Source of the DNA: Cryobacterium sp. SO1
GTDB taxonomy: Bacteria; Actinomycetota; Actinomycetes; Actinomycetales; Microbacteriaceae
Assembly (NCBI RefSeq): GCF_004210215.2
Contig: NZ_CP067394.1
Coordinates: 2,790,001-2,854,000, forward strand
Reading direction: 5' to 3'
DNA: 64,000 nt
This document shows, one piece after another, positions 51,117 to 59,762 of the stretch. Positions within the stretch are counted from its first letter, which is position 1. Every line of letters starts with the position of its first letter. A model generated the notes under the pieces. It worked only from the letters and a program-made list of their open reading frames with translations, did not search any database and was not told where the DNA came from. The position numbers were made by a program, and so were the translations under genes.

Positions 51117-52676
51117 TCAGGCCCAGCTGGTGAGCGCGGCCTGGGCGAGTCGCCGGGCGGCGGCCGAGTCCAGTCCCCGTGCGGCCGTGCCGCGCGCGGG
51201 CAGCAGGCTACCCGTTGCCGCCCATCCGAGCACGCTCCGGGTCTCTGCCGCCTCGCTCAGCGCGGCGTCGTTGCCGTACCGACCACGCCCGCCAAAACTC
51301 CAACCCACCATCGAGCTGAGCAGATCCAGCGACTCGCGGGTGTGCTCCCACGACCCTGCCTCATCGGCGGCGACCAGCATCAGCAACAGCAGCCCACAGT
51401 CGCGGCCCCACGCGTCACGCTCAAGCGGCAGACGTTCGGCCACGTGCTGCCACAGCTGCACCGGTGCCGTGCGGAGCTGCGCCCCCCGCTTGGTCAGCAC
51501 CAGGTCGCCCCGGAGCTTGCGCACCAGGCCCAACCGCGTCACCGCCTCCCGCAGGATGAACAGCGGGTAGGTCTGCGACTCCCGGTTGGCGCCTCCCCGC
51601 CAGATCTTTTCGGTGTCGAGCTCCCGCATCAGCGCTTGCACCCGCGCGGGTGGCAGGTAGCCGGCACTGGTCAGACGGATGCCGTCGCCCACCTGCCCGA
51701 GGAACGTACGGATCACCGCCGTGGCCGCCTCGGCCTCGGCCACATCGATCGGGCTGGATTCCGCTGCGCGTGCCGAGGCCAGGTACCCGGCCAGGTGGCG
51801 TTGCGCATCCGGCCCCACGTTCGCAAAGAGGCCGGCCAACGGCGACGGCGTGCCGGCGGCGCCGGTCAGGCCACCCAGCCAGTCGAGCGCGTCCGCCGAG
51901 CCCGCCAGGCGGTCCAGGCCCCGGTTGATCTCGGCCAGATCGATCTCGTCGACGAACCCGCGCAAGCCCATGTCGAGGGCCACCTCCAACTGCTCAGGGT
52001 AATTCGGAGCGACGGTTCCCGCAGCCACGGCGAGCAGCTGCTCCCACCCGTCGATGCCGCCCACGTCTTCGGCCGCACCGCGGCGCCGGCCGTCGATGCA
52101 GCGCACCGCAGCATCCTCGGCCGCCAGCGGCGCCACGGCTTCGACCTTGATCGTGTGGTTCCAGCCATCGCCGAAATCGTAGGTGTAGTGCAGCGAAGCG
52201 CCCTTTTTCGCCAGCAGCTGGTCGAGCCGCAGCTCGCTTTCCAGCACGCCTTCGTCGCCCTCCTCCACGTCGAACGAGGTCAAGATCCCCTGCGTCGCGC
52301 GGGCGAAGGGATCGGCAGAGAGCGAGAACCTGTGCAGATGGCTGTCGGTCCAGCCGAAGGCCGTCTGCAGCACGTCGTGCAGCACGTCGAGCGTCAGGTG
52401 CGACGGCATGGTGAGCCGGCGCCAGATCGGCGGGTGGGACCCGGCGAGGGCGACGCGCAGTCGAAACTGCACTGGCGTCTCTGGCGGCGTGAGCAGCGGC
52501 AGCGGCTTCAACGGTGCATCCAAGAACCCGCGAACCCCGGCACCGGGCTCCCCCATCAGGGCGCGGATGAGGTCCTCCGATCCCGCACCTGACGTGGCGG
52601 CGTCGAACCTCGCCTTGAAGTCGGCAAAGTCGGTCACGTTGGCGGGCTCGGAGTCGGGGTTGGCCGGATTTGTCAT
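51117..52676 (-). CDS. Plasmid pRiA4b ORF-3-like family protein
   Basis: 519 residues. The middle part (about 65-150, VQFRLRVALAGSHPPIWRRL ... LHYTYDFGDGWNHTIKVE) is the pRiA4b ORF-3-like/IS1096 passenger-type domain, with the characteristic PPIWRR and YDFGDGW motifs. A long helical C-terminal domain follows. The function of this family is not known; it is often found near mobile or defence genes. It lies 214 bp upstream of jetA on the same strand. Confidence 0.85.
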   Translation of the reverse strand: MTNPANPDSEPANVTDFADFKARFDAATSGAGSEDLIRALMGEPGAGVRGFLDAPLKPLPLLTPPETPVQFRLRVALAGSHPPIWRRLTMPSHLTLDVLHDVLQTAFGWTDSHLHRFSLSADPFARATQGILTSFDVEEGDEGVLESELRLDQLLAKKGASLHYTYDFGDGWNHTIKVEAVAPLAAEDAAVRCIDGRRRGAAEDVGGIDGWEQLLAVAAGTVAPNYPEQLEVALDMGLRGFVDEIDLAEINRGLDRLAGSADALDWLGGLTGAAGTPSPLAGLFANVGPDAQRHLAGYLASARAAESSPIDVAEAEAATAVIRTFLGQVGDGIRLTSAGYLPPARVQALMRELDTEKIWRGGANRESQTYPLFILREAVTRLGLVRKLRGDLVLTKRGAQLRTAPVQLWQHVAERLPLERDAWGRDCGLLLLMLVAADEAGSWEHTRESLDLLSSMVGWSFGGRGRYGNDAALSEAAETRSVLGWAATGSLLPARGTAARGLDSAAARRLAQAALTSWA

Positions 52677-52777
52677 AGCGACAGGTTATTCGATCGTCGT
52701 ACGGTGCAGTTTCGCTCGAGCCGCTACCACTCAACCGGCTTGGGCACCAAACGCCAGCTGCTGCCAGACTTAGTTTC

Positions 52778-54079
52778 ATGTGCCCACCAGAAACAAATCG
52801 GTCCACGAACGTGCCCCACACTCTATCCGTCGTTTCGCCCACCGAGGCATCCGCCGAGACCCTCGCCCAGGCGCACACCCGTATCCTGGCGATGTTCCGC
52901 AGCCGGCGAAAAATGATCCGCTGGGATGCCGTCTCCGAGTACCTCGACCAGGCCTACGTCGGAGTGGATGACCTGCGTGTCGCGGCGGAGCGCTGGGGCA
53001 GCGCTGCCGTGATCCCCACGACCGAAAAGGCGCTGTCCAGCGTCGTCACGGTGGTTCTGCGCGCCCACAACTCCTACGACGAGATCGGCGACCTCGTGCG
53101 CGAACTGCTCGCGCTGCACGCCGATCTGTGCACCGACGAGCCGCCGCAATCGGGCACCCTCGTCGACTGGCTCATCGACTTTCGCTTTGACGGCACCCAG
53201 TATTTCTTCGAGCCCGACATCGCCGCCTACACCGATGCCCTCGGCCCGCACGGCCTCGCTCTGCTGGGTTCACGCCTGCACGCCCTCGAGGCGGCGCTGC
53301 CCCCGCGGACCAAGAATTGGGACAGCGCCCGCTGGTTGATCGGCCACTACCGGGAACGGGCCGCCGTCGCGGGCGGCGACCCTGACGAGGTCGTCGCCAG
53401 CTTCGGCGAACTGACCCGCTCGTACCGCCTGCACGCCCTGGCCCAGGCTCTGGTTGAAGTCGGCGACATCGACGAAGCCATCGCCTACGCCGAGCGCGCC
53501 ACGCTTCTCGAGACCACCAAACAGGCCGAGCAAGCCGGCCAGTACTGGTGCGAGCTCCTCAGTGAAGAGTGGCCGCACGAAGACGAACTCGCCGCCCGGC
53601 GGCTGGTCTTTGACCGGTGGCCGTCGGCCGAGAACGCGCTCGCCCTGGCGCGGACCGCCGAGGACGAGGCCAGCGCCGTGGAGTGGACCTCGCTCGCCGA
53701 GGCGGTCTACGCGAAGCTCGAGACGCAGCATCCGCGCGAACTCATCACCACCCTGCTCGGCCGGGGTCTTGTCGACCGCGCCTGGGAGTCGGCCGAGCGA
53801 CTCACGACGGACCCGGTGTTGTGGACCGCGCTCGTGGCCGCCCGGGAGAAGACCGATCCGGCCGTCGTGGTGCCGGTGCTCATCCAGCTCATCCAGAAGG
53901 ATCTGGAGGTGGCCAAACCGCAGAACTACAAGTCCGCGCTCGCCCGCCTCCGTCAGCTGCGCCGGGCGTTGAAGGCGACGGATGCCAGCCCGCTATTCAC
54001 GATCCTCATGGACGAGTTGCGCGAGGAGAACCGCCGCCGCCCGACCCTGATCCGGGCCTTCGACCGCGCCGGTTTCTAG
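52778..54079 (+). CDS. Helical-repeat protein of unknown function (DUF6880-like)
   Basis: 433-residue protein, almost all alpha-helical, with TPR-like pairs (LAQALVEVGDIDEAIAYAERA, ELITTLLGRGLVDRAWESAERL). It resembles the helical region found C-terminal to SWIM zinc fingers (DUF6880), but no SWIM motif is present. Start uncertain: ATG 52778 has no Shine-Dalgarno. It is divergent from the pRiA4b-like gene across 101 bp, so the two may share regulation. Confidence 0.7.
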   Translation: MCPPETNRSTNVPHTLSVVSPTEASAETLAQAHTRILAMFRSRRKMIRWDAVSEYLDQAYVGVDDLRVAAERWGSAAVIPTTEKALSSVVTVVLRAHNSYDEIGDLVRELLALHADLCTDEPPQSGTLVDWLIDFRFDGTQYFFEPDIAAYTDALGPHGLALLGSRLHALEAALPPRTKNWDSARWLIGHYRERAAVAGGDPDEVVASFGELTRSYRLHALAQALVEVGDIDEAIAYAERATLLETTKQAEQAGQYWCELLSEEWPHEDELAARRLVFDRWPSAENALALARTAEDEASAVEWTSLAEAVYAKLETQHPRELITTLLGRGLVDRAWESAERLTTDPVLWTALVAAREKTDPAVVVPVLIQLIQKDLEVAKPQNYKSALARLRQLRRALKATDASPLFTILMDELREENRRRPTLIRAFDRAGF

Positions 54080-54142
54080 ACCTCACGGGGCCCGCCGCCG
54101 GTCTACCCGGCAGGGGCATCGGGGCGTGCTGCCGGATGCCCG

Positions 54143-54553
54143 CTACCGCGGCCGCCGCAGCCGAATGGGCCCCTTGGCGGTCGACGGGTCCACCACGGAG
54201 CCGCCTTGCGTGATCTCCAGGTCCCCGCGGGCGACCATCCGCCGGGCGGCCCGGCGGGCCGGCTCCATCAGGTCGCGCCACTGGTCGTCGCCGATCGCCC
54301 GAGCCGCGTCGGACGGGCAGATCGAGGCATCCAGCGCCCGGGCGGCGAGCAGGGTCGCGATGGTCTCCTCCAGGCGCAGATCGGTGTCGTCGATGCGGTG
54401 GGAGCGGCACGCGTCGGAGCAGTACTTCACCGCATCCCAGTTCTTGGCCCATTTGGCCCGCCACTGGATGCGCCGCCCGCACGATGCGCAGGTCTTGTCG
54501 CCCCGGTCACCGGCGGGGTCCGACTCGGCGGGGGTGCGTTGACGGTGGGCCAT
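54143..54553 (-). CDS. DUF2256 and DUF3253 domain protein
   Basis: 136 residues. A short zinc-binding DUF2256 module (KTCASCGRRIQWRAKWAKNW followed by VKYCSDACRSHR) has four Cys. The DUF3253 winged-helix-like domain follows (IATLLAARALDASICPSDAARAIG ... ARRMVARGDLEITQGG). The pairing is known from other bacteria; function unknown. ATG at 54553 with GAAGG at 4 nt is the best start. Confidence 0.87.
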   Translation of the reverse strand: MAHRQRTPAESDPAGDRGDKTCASCGRRIQWRAKWAKNWDAVKYCSDACRSHRIDDTDLRLEETIATLLAARALDASICPSDAARAIGDDQWRDLMEPARRAARRMVARGDLEITQGGSVVDPSTAKGPIRLRRPR

Positions 54554-54671
54554 GCCTTCTATCTTGCGGGATGCGGCCCGGCCCGTGGGTGCGCTGCGGG
54601 TGTGCGGCCCGGCCCATGTGTGCGCCGCGGCCCGTTGCACTTCGTCGAGGCGCGGTCATCCACACGACCCG

Positions 54672-54852
54672 CGGTCATCCGCACGAGGCGCGGTCACGGC
54701 ATCCGGACGCCTCGCGTCGCGCCCGGGGAGCTCGCCGCACCCCGTGCAGGCCACCGCGCCCGCTCTAGCGGGCACGGTCATCCGCACGAGGCGCGGTCAC
54801 GGTATCCGGACCCCTCGCGCCGCGCCCGGGGAGCTCGCTGCACCCCGTGTGG
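54672..54852. repeat. Two ~78-bp direct repeats, period 103
   Basis: CGGTCATCCGCACGAGGCGC begins at 54672 and 54775. The copies match through GCGCCCGGGGAGCTCGC and CACCCCGTG with few differences. Confidence 0.85.
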
Positions 54853-54857
54853 CCCAG

Positions 54858-54879
54858 TGCGCCAGCTATAGCTGGCGCA
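54858..54879. terminator. Perfect 22-bp palindrome downstream of the quinone oxidoreductase gene
   Basis: TGCGCCAGCTA followed by its exact reverse complement. It lies 79 bp beyond the stop of the minus-strand gene ending at 54959. It could act as a terminator hairpin, but there is no U-run; other roles are possible. Confidence 0.35.
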
Positions 54880-54958
54880 TCCAGCCACACGGGGCGCAAC
54901 CGGCCACACCTGGCGCACCGGCGACGATCCAGCGCCGGCCCGCGCCTCGAATCGGCCC

Positions 54959-55993
54959 CTACTCCCCGGCCGACACGTCGATGAGCACCTTGCCCACCAC
55001 ACCGCTCTCCACCAGCGCATGCGCATCCGCCGCCTGCGCCAGGTCCGTGCGGTGCAGCGGCAGCCCCGCGTCCTCCCCCACGGCGAGCGCGCCATCGATG
55101 AGGGCCGCGTTGATGTCCTCGGCCGCCGCCCGAATCTCCTCCATGCCCACGGTGTAGAGCAGCACAAACTGGTAGCGCACATTGAGGCTGAAGTGCTTCC
55201 GCACATCGAGGGTCATCTGGTCACCGCCGTTGTTGGCGTAGACCGCGATCGACCCGCGGTTGCGGATGACGGCCAGGTCGAGTTCGGAGTTCTGGGCCGG
55301 AGCGACCTCCACGATCAGATCCACCCCGTCCGGGGCGATCGCCCGGATCCGGGCGACGACATCCGGATCGGTGTAGGTGAGCACGTGCTGCGCCCCGGCT
55401 GCGGTGGCCAGCGCCGCCTTGGCCGGTGAACTCACGGTGGTGATGACGGATGCCCCGGCCCACCGGGCAAGCTGAATCGCGGCATGCCCGACCGCACCGG
55501 CCCCGCCGGCCACGAGAACCACTTGGCCGGCCAGCGCTCCCGGGCTCAGCCGCCGCGGGCCGTCCTCGGCCACGGTCAGCGCGCGATGCGCCGTGATCGC
55601 CGGCACGCCCAGGCTCGCGCCTTGGTCAAAGCTGGCGTTGGCCGGCAGCGGGAAGACCCGTTCGGCGGGCAGTACGGCCTGCTCCTGAACGGATCCACTG
55701 TTCGCCCGCTGGTACGCGGCGAGCGCCAACCACACGCGGTCGCCCGCCGCGACGTGGTGCACGCCCGCGCCGATGGCATCCACGATGCCGGCGCCGTCCT
55801 GGCCGGGCACCACATCGTCGAAGGGCAGTTTGTCGCCCGGCGCGGAGCCGCGACGCGACTTCCAGTCGGTGGGGTTCACCCCGGCGACCACGATCCGCAC
55901 GCGCACCTCGCCGGCACCGGGGTCGGTCACCGGCCGATCGACGAGCTGAAGCACGGACGGGTCACCTGTCTGGCTGTACACAATGGCTTTCAT
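54959..55993 (-). CDS. NADPH:quinone oxidoreductase (zinc-type MDR without zinc)
   Basis: 344-residue medium-chain reductase related to QOR/zeta-crystallin. The GroES-like N-terminus MKAIVYSQTGDPSVLQLVD leads to VVAGVNPTDWKSRRG and VPGQDGAGIVDAIGAGV. The nucleotide site is VVLVAGGAGAVGHAAIQLA (AGGAGAVG). The catalytic-zinc Cys/His set of alcohol dehydrogenases is missing. It probably reduces quinones or enones with NADPH. ATG at 55993 fits the family start; Shine-Dalgarno is weak. Confidence 0.9.
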   Translation of the reverse strand: MKAIVYSQTGDPSVLQLVDRPVTDPGAGEVRVRIVVAGVNPTDWKSRRGSAPGDKLPFDDVVPGQDGAGIVDAIGAGVHHVAAGDRVWLALAAYQRANSGSVQEQAVLPAERVFPLPANASFDQGASLGVPAITAHRALTVAEDGPRRLSPGALAGQVVLVAGGAGAVGHAAIQLARWAGASVITTVSSPAKAALATAAGAQHVLTYTDPDVVARIRAIAPDGVDLIVEVAPAQNSELDLAVIRNRGSIAVYANNGGDQMTLDVRKHFSLNVRYQFVLLYTVGMEEIRAAAEDINAALIDGALAVGEDAGLPLHRTDLAQAADAHALVESGVVGKVLIDVSAGE

Positions 55994-56117
55994 ATCAGGG
56001 GCAACACCGGCGCGGGTGGAATGTTTCCCGGTGTCGCCCATTGGGCGGCACGGCCCAGCTCGCAGGTGCCGCGCGCCACTTCTCGGGTTTCGCGGGGTCA
56101 GGCGCCGCTTTCGCCGG

Positions 56118-56369
56118 TTACGCGGGCCAGGCGCCGCTACGCGGGTGGCGCGCCATCCGCGTAGCGGCGCCTGACCCGCGCATCGCCTCGCGGAGCCGTA
56201 CCGGCAGCCGGAGCGCGCGGATCACGATGGCCTTCGCTGCCAGCTGTTGAGTGCGATCGGTTCGGTCGAAGAACGCCTCTCGCCAGCGCGCTGTGGTGAG
56301 GTTCGCGTGGCGAACCAGGTCACGGATGTCTGCCAGCAGCGCATCCGTTCGGTCGAATTCGTGAGTCAT
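56118..56369 (-). CDS. Hypothetical protein whose C-terminus is encoded by a palindromic repeat
   Basis: 83-residue ORF. The first 60 residues (MTHEFDRTDALLADIRDLVR ... QQLAAKAIVIRALRL) look like a real helical protein. The last 16 or so (GAATRMARHPRSGAWPA) are read from palindrome copy 15, where the stop also lies. The original gene may have been truncated or extended by repeat insertion. No Shine-Dalgarno; function unknown. Confidence 0.4.
   Translation of the reverse strand: MTHEFDRTDALLADIRDLVRHANLTTARWREAFFDRTDRTQQLAAKAIVIRALRLPVRLREAMRGSGAATRMARHPRSGAWPA
56122..56179. repeat. 58-bp palindrome, copy 15, with an extra left arm
   Basis: Arms meet at 56150/56151; pairing is nearly perfect through GCGGGCCAGGCGCCGCTACG and its counterpart. 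A partial extra left arm (GCGGGGTCAGGCGCCGC) precedes it at about 56092. Confidence 0.88.
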
Positions 56370-56430
56370 CACGTGTCGCCGTCTCATGCCGGGTTTATAG
56401 CTCCGAGCTATGAGGCGGGGTGGGTGCAAC

Positions 56431-57060
56431 TCAGCCGCGACCCTGGCCGGGCTGCTCCGAGACGCTCAGATCGAGCAGAACCTCGTTGCGCCGCAGGAAC
56501 GCGGGCTTGAACGGTGGGTCGAACCGGGCGAATCGCGGACGGCCGGTCGCCGTGAGTCCGGCGCCAGCCACAGCACGGCGCAACTCACCCAGGTGCCGCG
56601 TGTATCCGTCCTGGGTCCAGCGACCGCGGTAACGGATGACCGCGACGAGACTCTCCGGCACTGCGCGCAGGTGCACCTCGGGGCTGGTCGGCCGTGGTGC
56701 CGTGTCGATGCTGAGGCCGGCGGGAAGGACAAAAGCCACCCGGAAGCTCCCGCCCGCCGTGCTGTCGGCACCGGCATCGGCATCGATCTCGGCATCGGTC
56801 TCGACGGCTTGCTGCACCACCGGGGCGGTCATCGGGATGCGCGACGACGCTGCATCCTGCACCACCGGCGCCGTCATCGCGACCTTCGTGCGAAAGACGT
56901 TTTCTCCGCTGATATACGCGAACAGGTACCGGAAGGCCCGATTGCCCGCGTCATCGAAGGCCCCTCTGACGACAACCTCGGCCAGCACATGCTCGGGGTA
57001 GCGCCGCACCTCGAAAGTGTCGTAGCTCTGCACGAGATCGTAGGGCTGCTGTTCGGTCAC
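56431..57060 (-). CDS. SOUL family haem-binding protein
   Basis: 209-residue soluble SOUL/HBP-like protein, presumed to bind haem. It contains YDLVQSYDTFEVRRYPEHVLAEV, FRYLFAYISGENVFRTKVAMTAPVV and a second SSRIPMTAPVV, and FARFDPPFKPAFLRRNEVLL at the end; the twin MTAPV motif is the family hallmark. GTG at 57060; an acidic insert EIDADAGADS is unusual. Confidence 0.9.
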   Translation of the reverse strand: MTEQQPYDLVQSYDTFEVRRYPEHVLAEVVVRGAFDDAGNRAFRYLFAYISGENVFRTKVAMTAPVVQDAASSRIPMTAPVVQQAVETDAEIDADAGADSTAGGSFRVAFVLPAGLSIDTAPRPTSPEVHLRAVPESLVAVIRYRGRWTQDGYTRHLGELRRAVAGAGLTATGRPRFARFDPPFKPAFLRRNEVLLDLSVSEQPGQGRG

Positions 57061-57287
57061 ACGACCACGCTACTCCGCTCTCCTGACTCCAGGTCGGTCG
57101 TGCGGCAGGGGATTCCCGGCGCGAACGGGGTTCGGGCCGCGCGGGTTGAACTAGTGCACCGCGCGGGTCGAAAACCCCTCGGCGCGGGTCGAGAACCCCT
57201 TCGGGGCGGGTTAAGGCGCTCGGCGCGGGCAAACGGCCTTCGGCACGCGACGAAAGGCGCCGCCGCGCGGGTCGAAAAACCCCTCAG

Positions 57288-57345
57288 GCGGGGTAGGCGC
57301 CGCTATGCGCGTGGCGCGCCACCAGCACACCGGCGCCTACCCCGC
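57288..57345. repeat. 58-bp palindrome, copy 16
   Basis: Arms meet at 57316/57317. The left arm is GCGGGGTAGGCGCCGCTATG; the right arm carries two changes (ACCAGCACACCGGCG). Confidence 0.83.
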
Positions 57346-57382
57346 ACATCGCGCCTACCCCGCCACATCGCGCCTCGGCAGG

Positions 57383-57550
57383 GTGCTCACCCCACGGTGC
57401 TCACCCCACGGTGACGCCCACGGCGACGCCCCACGCCGACGCCCCACGGTGCTCACCCCACGGCGACGCCCCACGCCGACGCCCCACGGTGCTCATCCCA
57501 CGGTGACGCCCCACAGTGACGCCCACGGTGCTCACCCCACGGCGACCGCC
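57383..57550. repeat. Short tandem repeat run (CCCCACGGTGCTCA type)
   Basis: Around a dozen imperfect 12-14-bp units built from CCCCACGGTG and CCCACGGCGACG follow palindrome copy 16, like the runs after copies 1 and 7. Confidence 0.75.
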
Positions 57551-57616
57551 CACGGCGAGAACGGGGCACCCCGGTCGCGCACACCACGCGCAACCCGGCG
57601 CCCCCTCGCGGGAAAC

Positions 57617-59758
57617 CTACTTCCGCGCCTCGAACCACACCTGGGTGAACCCGCCGGCGGCGATGAACACCTTGCCACTGCGCGCATCGCCCTTGCCCTC
57701 AGGCGCGTCGGCGACCGGCTGCCCGGTGGCGTCGAACGCCTGCTGCACGAGCTGCGTGCCGCGCGGCACGTCGATGCGGCGCTCGGAGTCGGCCGTGTCG
57801 GCGCTCACGAAAAGCGTCGAGTCGCCGGCCGGCCCGGTCACCGTGACCGTGGAGATCAGCGGCTGGATCAGCAGGGCGTCCAGCTGCACCGCCGCATCCG
57901 TCGAGCCGACGACCTCGGTCGAACGGCCCGGCAGGGTGTTGGTCAGCGGCAGGGGTAGCAGCTGGCCGGGCGCCTCGGTGACGCCCTGTTCACCGGCGCC
58001 GCCGTTGGCGGTGGTTCCGAGCGACGCCGACTTGCCCGTGCTCCAGGTCGTGATGCCGGCCGGGTCGACGGCCTGGTTCACGATCGGATGCACCCGGCGG
58101 GCCTGGTCGTCGGCCGGCACCGTGATGCGCAGCGTGCCGCCCGCGGCCAGTTCCACGTAGGCGCCGCCGGACCAGTTGGCCTCGCCCGTCCAGGCGGAGG
58201 CCGGCGTGGTGACCGTGCCGCCGGTGACAACCCCGGACTCGGCCTCGACCACGCTCAGCCCGTGCGTGCCCACCGTGGCGTCGACGCCCAGGGCGGCCGC
58301 CTTGAGCTCGGGGTGAGCGTCGAGCGTGAGCATCGAGAACAGCGCGTGGATGGTCGACTCGGCACCGGAGTTGGTGTTCACCCGGCCGTCGCGTTCGATG
58401 CCGTCGATCGCGGTGCCCGTGGCCGGGTCGTACGCCGGCAGGCCGCTGCGATTCGCGCCGAAGTACCAGCCGGCCGTGATCGCGGCCACGTTCAGCAGCC
58501 CCGGGGCATCCGCGGCGTCGGCGGTGGCGACCAAGCTCTGCAGCCGGGAGTCGACGCCGTACGCGATCTGCGCCTCACCGGGGGTCGGCGACCAGGCGTT
58601 GTCCGGTCCGCCCGCGGCGAGCAGCTGCGGGGTGAACTGGGCGGTGTCCTGCACCGCGGCGGCGAGCAGCGCCGGGTCGTCGAGCACCTCGGATGCGACC
58701 GCGGCCGCCGCGGGGGCCAGCCCGCCCCAGGCGTGCCACAGGCTGGGCGACTTGGTCCACGGCATGATCGCGCCGAACGGCCAGTCGCCGCCAGCGCCCT
58801 CCACGGTGGACATCGCCGCGATGCCCTCGCTGAGCTGGGCCAGCGCGGTCTCGGCGGTGGCGGCGGTGGGCCCGGTGGCCCCGGCCTGCAGGTACGCGGC
58901 GAGGCCGAGCACAGCCTCGGCCGAGGCATCCGCCCCGTCGGCGATCAACCAGGCCGGCACCTGGTCACCGTCAGCCACGTCATACGCGGGATACTCGCCG
59001 AGTGACCCGCGGTTCAGCGCGGCCAAGCTCAGGTCCAGGCGCTCCTCGAGGAACGCGGCGAACTCGGGGTCTTCATCCACGAACGCGGCGTAGCCCTCGC
59101 CGAGCGCCCACACCGTGCGGGCCAGCCAGTAGGACTCCGCCGAGTCGCTGGGGTCGGGCAGCTCCACCGGCTCGGCGCTGGGATTCAGGCTGCCGTTGGC
59201 CTGCTGCCAGAGCACCACGTTGCCGGCGCCCGGCCCCTCGGCGGTCTGCAGGTAGGTGAGCGAGCGCAGCGTCTGAAAGGCGTGGTCGCGGCTTTCGGTG
59301 TCGCCGGTCTGCTGCCAGTGCCGCAGGTAGACCACCGCCGCGCGGGAGGTATCGTCGGCGTTGAACGCGCCCTGCGTGTAATTCCCGGTGGCCGGGTCGA
59401 GGTCGCCGCCGCCGATCGGCGTGTAGCTGCCGTCGTCGTTCTTGTCGGCGTAGGTCCACGGCGCCTCCACCACCGGGTCCTCCGCGGCCCGGTAGGTGGT
59501 GTGCCCGGCGAGCACGGGCAGCGGCACCTCAGCCAACAGAAAATTGAGGTGGCTGAGGTTGGTCAGCGGGGCGGATGCGTCGGCCGCCGGCAGCGTCGCC
59601 GGGCCGCTGCCCGCCGTCGGGGCGACCGCCGAGGCCGGGGCGATCCCCAGCGCGCCGGTGCCCACGAGGGCGACCGACAGGGTCGCGGCCAGGGCGAACC
59701 GGCCCGCCCGGGAGTGGGTGCATGGATAGGAGCTTGATCGGACTTCGTTGTACGTCAT
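57617..59758 (-). CDS. Secreted (alpha/alpha)-toroid protein, possibly a glycoside hydrolase
   Basis: 713-residue exported protein. The signal peptide is unusually late (about residues 20-45, GRFALAATLSVALVGTGALG...). The body is helical with repeated paired helices (FQTLRSLTYLQTAEGPGAGN, YWLARTVWALGEGYAAF, DWPFGAIMPWTKSPSLWHAWG), typical of six-hairpin glycosidase folds. A C-terminal beta-sandwich (about 520-713) carries a VEAESG-like CBM start. No specific family or catalytic pair could be fixed. A 20-bp palindrome lies just upstream. Confidence 0.8.
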   Translation of the reverse strand: MTYNEVRSSSYPCTHSRAGRFALAATLSVALVGTGALGIAPASAVAPTAGSGPATLPAADASAPLTNLSHLNFLLAEVPLPVLAGHTTYRAAEDPVVEAPWTYADKNDDGSYTPIGGGDLDPATGNYTQGAFNADDTSRAAVVYLRHWQQTGDTESRDHAFQTLRSLTYLQTAEGPGAGNVVLWQQANGSLNPSAEPVELPDPSDSAESYWLARTVWALGEGYAAFVDEDPEFAAFLEERLDLSLAALNRGSLGEYPAYDVADGDQVPAWLIADGADASAEAVLGLAAYLQAGATGPTAATAETALAQLSEGIAAMSTVEGAGGDWPFGAIMPWTKSPSLWHAWGGLAPAAAAVASEVLDDPALLAAAVQDTAQFTPQLLAAGGPDNAWSPTPGEAQIAYGVDSRLQSLVATADAADAPGLLNVAAITAGWYFGANRSGLPAYDPATGTAIDGIERDGRVNTNSGAESTIHALFSMLTLDAHPELKAAALGVDATVGTHGLSVVEAESGVVTGGTVTTPASAWTGEANWSGGAYVELAAGGTLRITVPADDQARRVHPIVNQAVDPAGITTWSTGKSASLGTTANGGAGEQGVTEAPGQLLPLPLTNTLPGRSTEVVGSTDAAVQLDALLIQPLISTVTVTGPAGDSTLFVSADTADSERRIDVPRGTQLVQQAFDATGQPVADAPEGKGDARSGKVFIAAGGFTQVWFEARK

Positions 59759-59762
59759 GGGT

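Larger units (their letters stand above)
54554..54958. other. Intergenic region with direct repeats and a perfect palindrome
   Basis: No gene supported. It holds a ~78-bp direct repeat at 103-bp spacing (54672-54852), the 22-bp palindrome at 54858-54879, and the hairpin-like CGCCCGCTCTAGCGGGC at 54757-54773. Confidence 0.6.
57061..57616. other. Repeat-rich intergenic region
   Basis: No gene supported. 57140-57290 has GGTCGAAAACCCCTCGGCGC-like repeats. Palindrome copy 16 is at 57288-57345. 57383-57550 is a run of CCCCACGGTGCTCA and CCCACGGCGACGC short tandem repeats. Confidence 0.6.

Noticed and set aside
43449..54079. A complete prophage or plasmid integration around the Wadjet operon
   Set aside because: No integrase, capsid or replication genes and no flanking tRNA or attachment repeats were found; the region looks like a chromosomal defence island.
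3812..57345. 58-bp palindromes as plain Rho-independent terminators
   Set aside because: No U-run follows any copy, and several lie between divergent genes, where no transcript would end.
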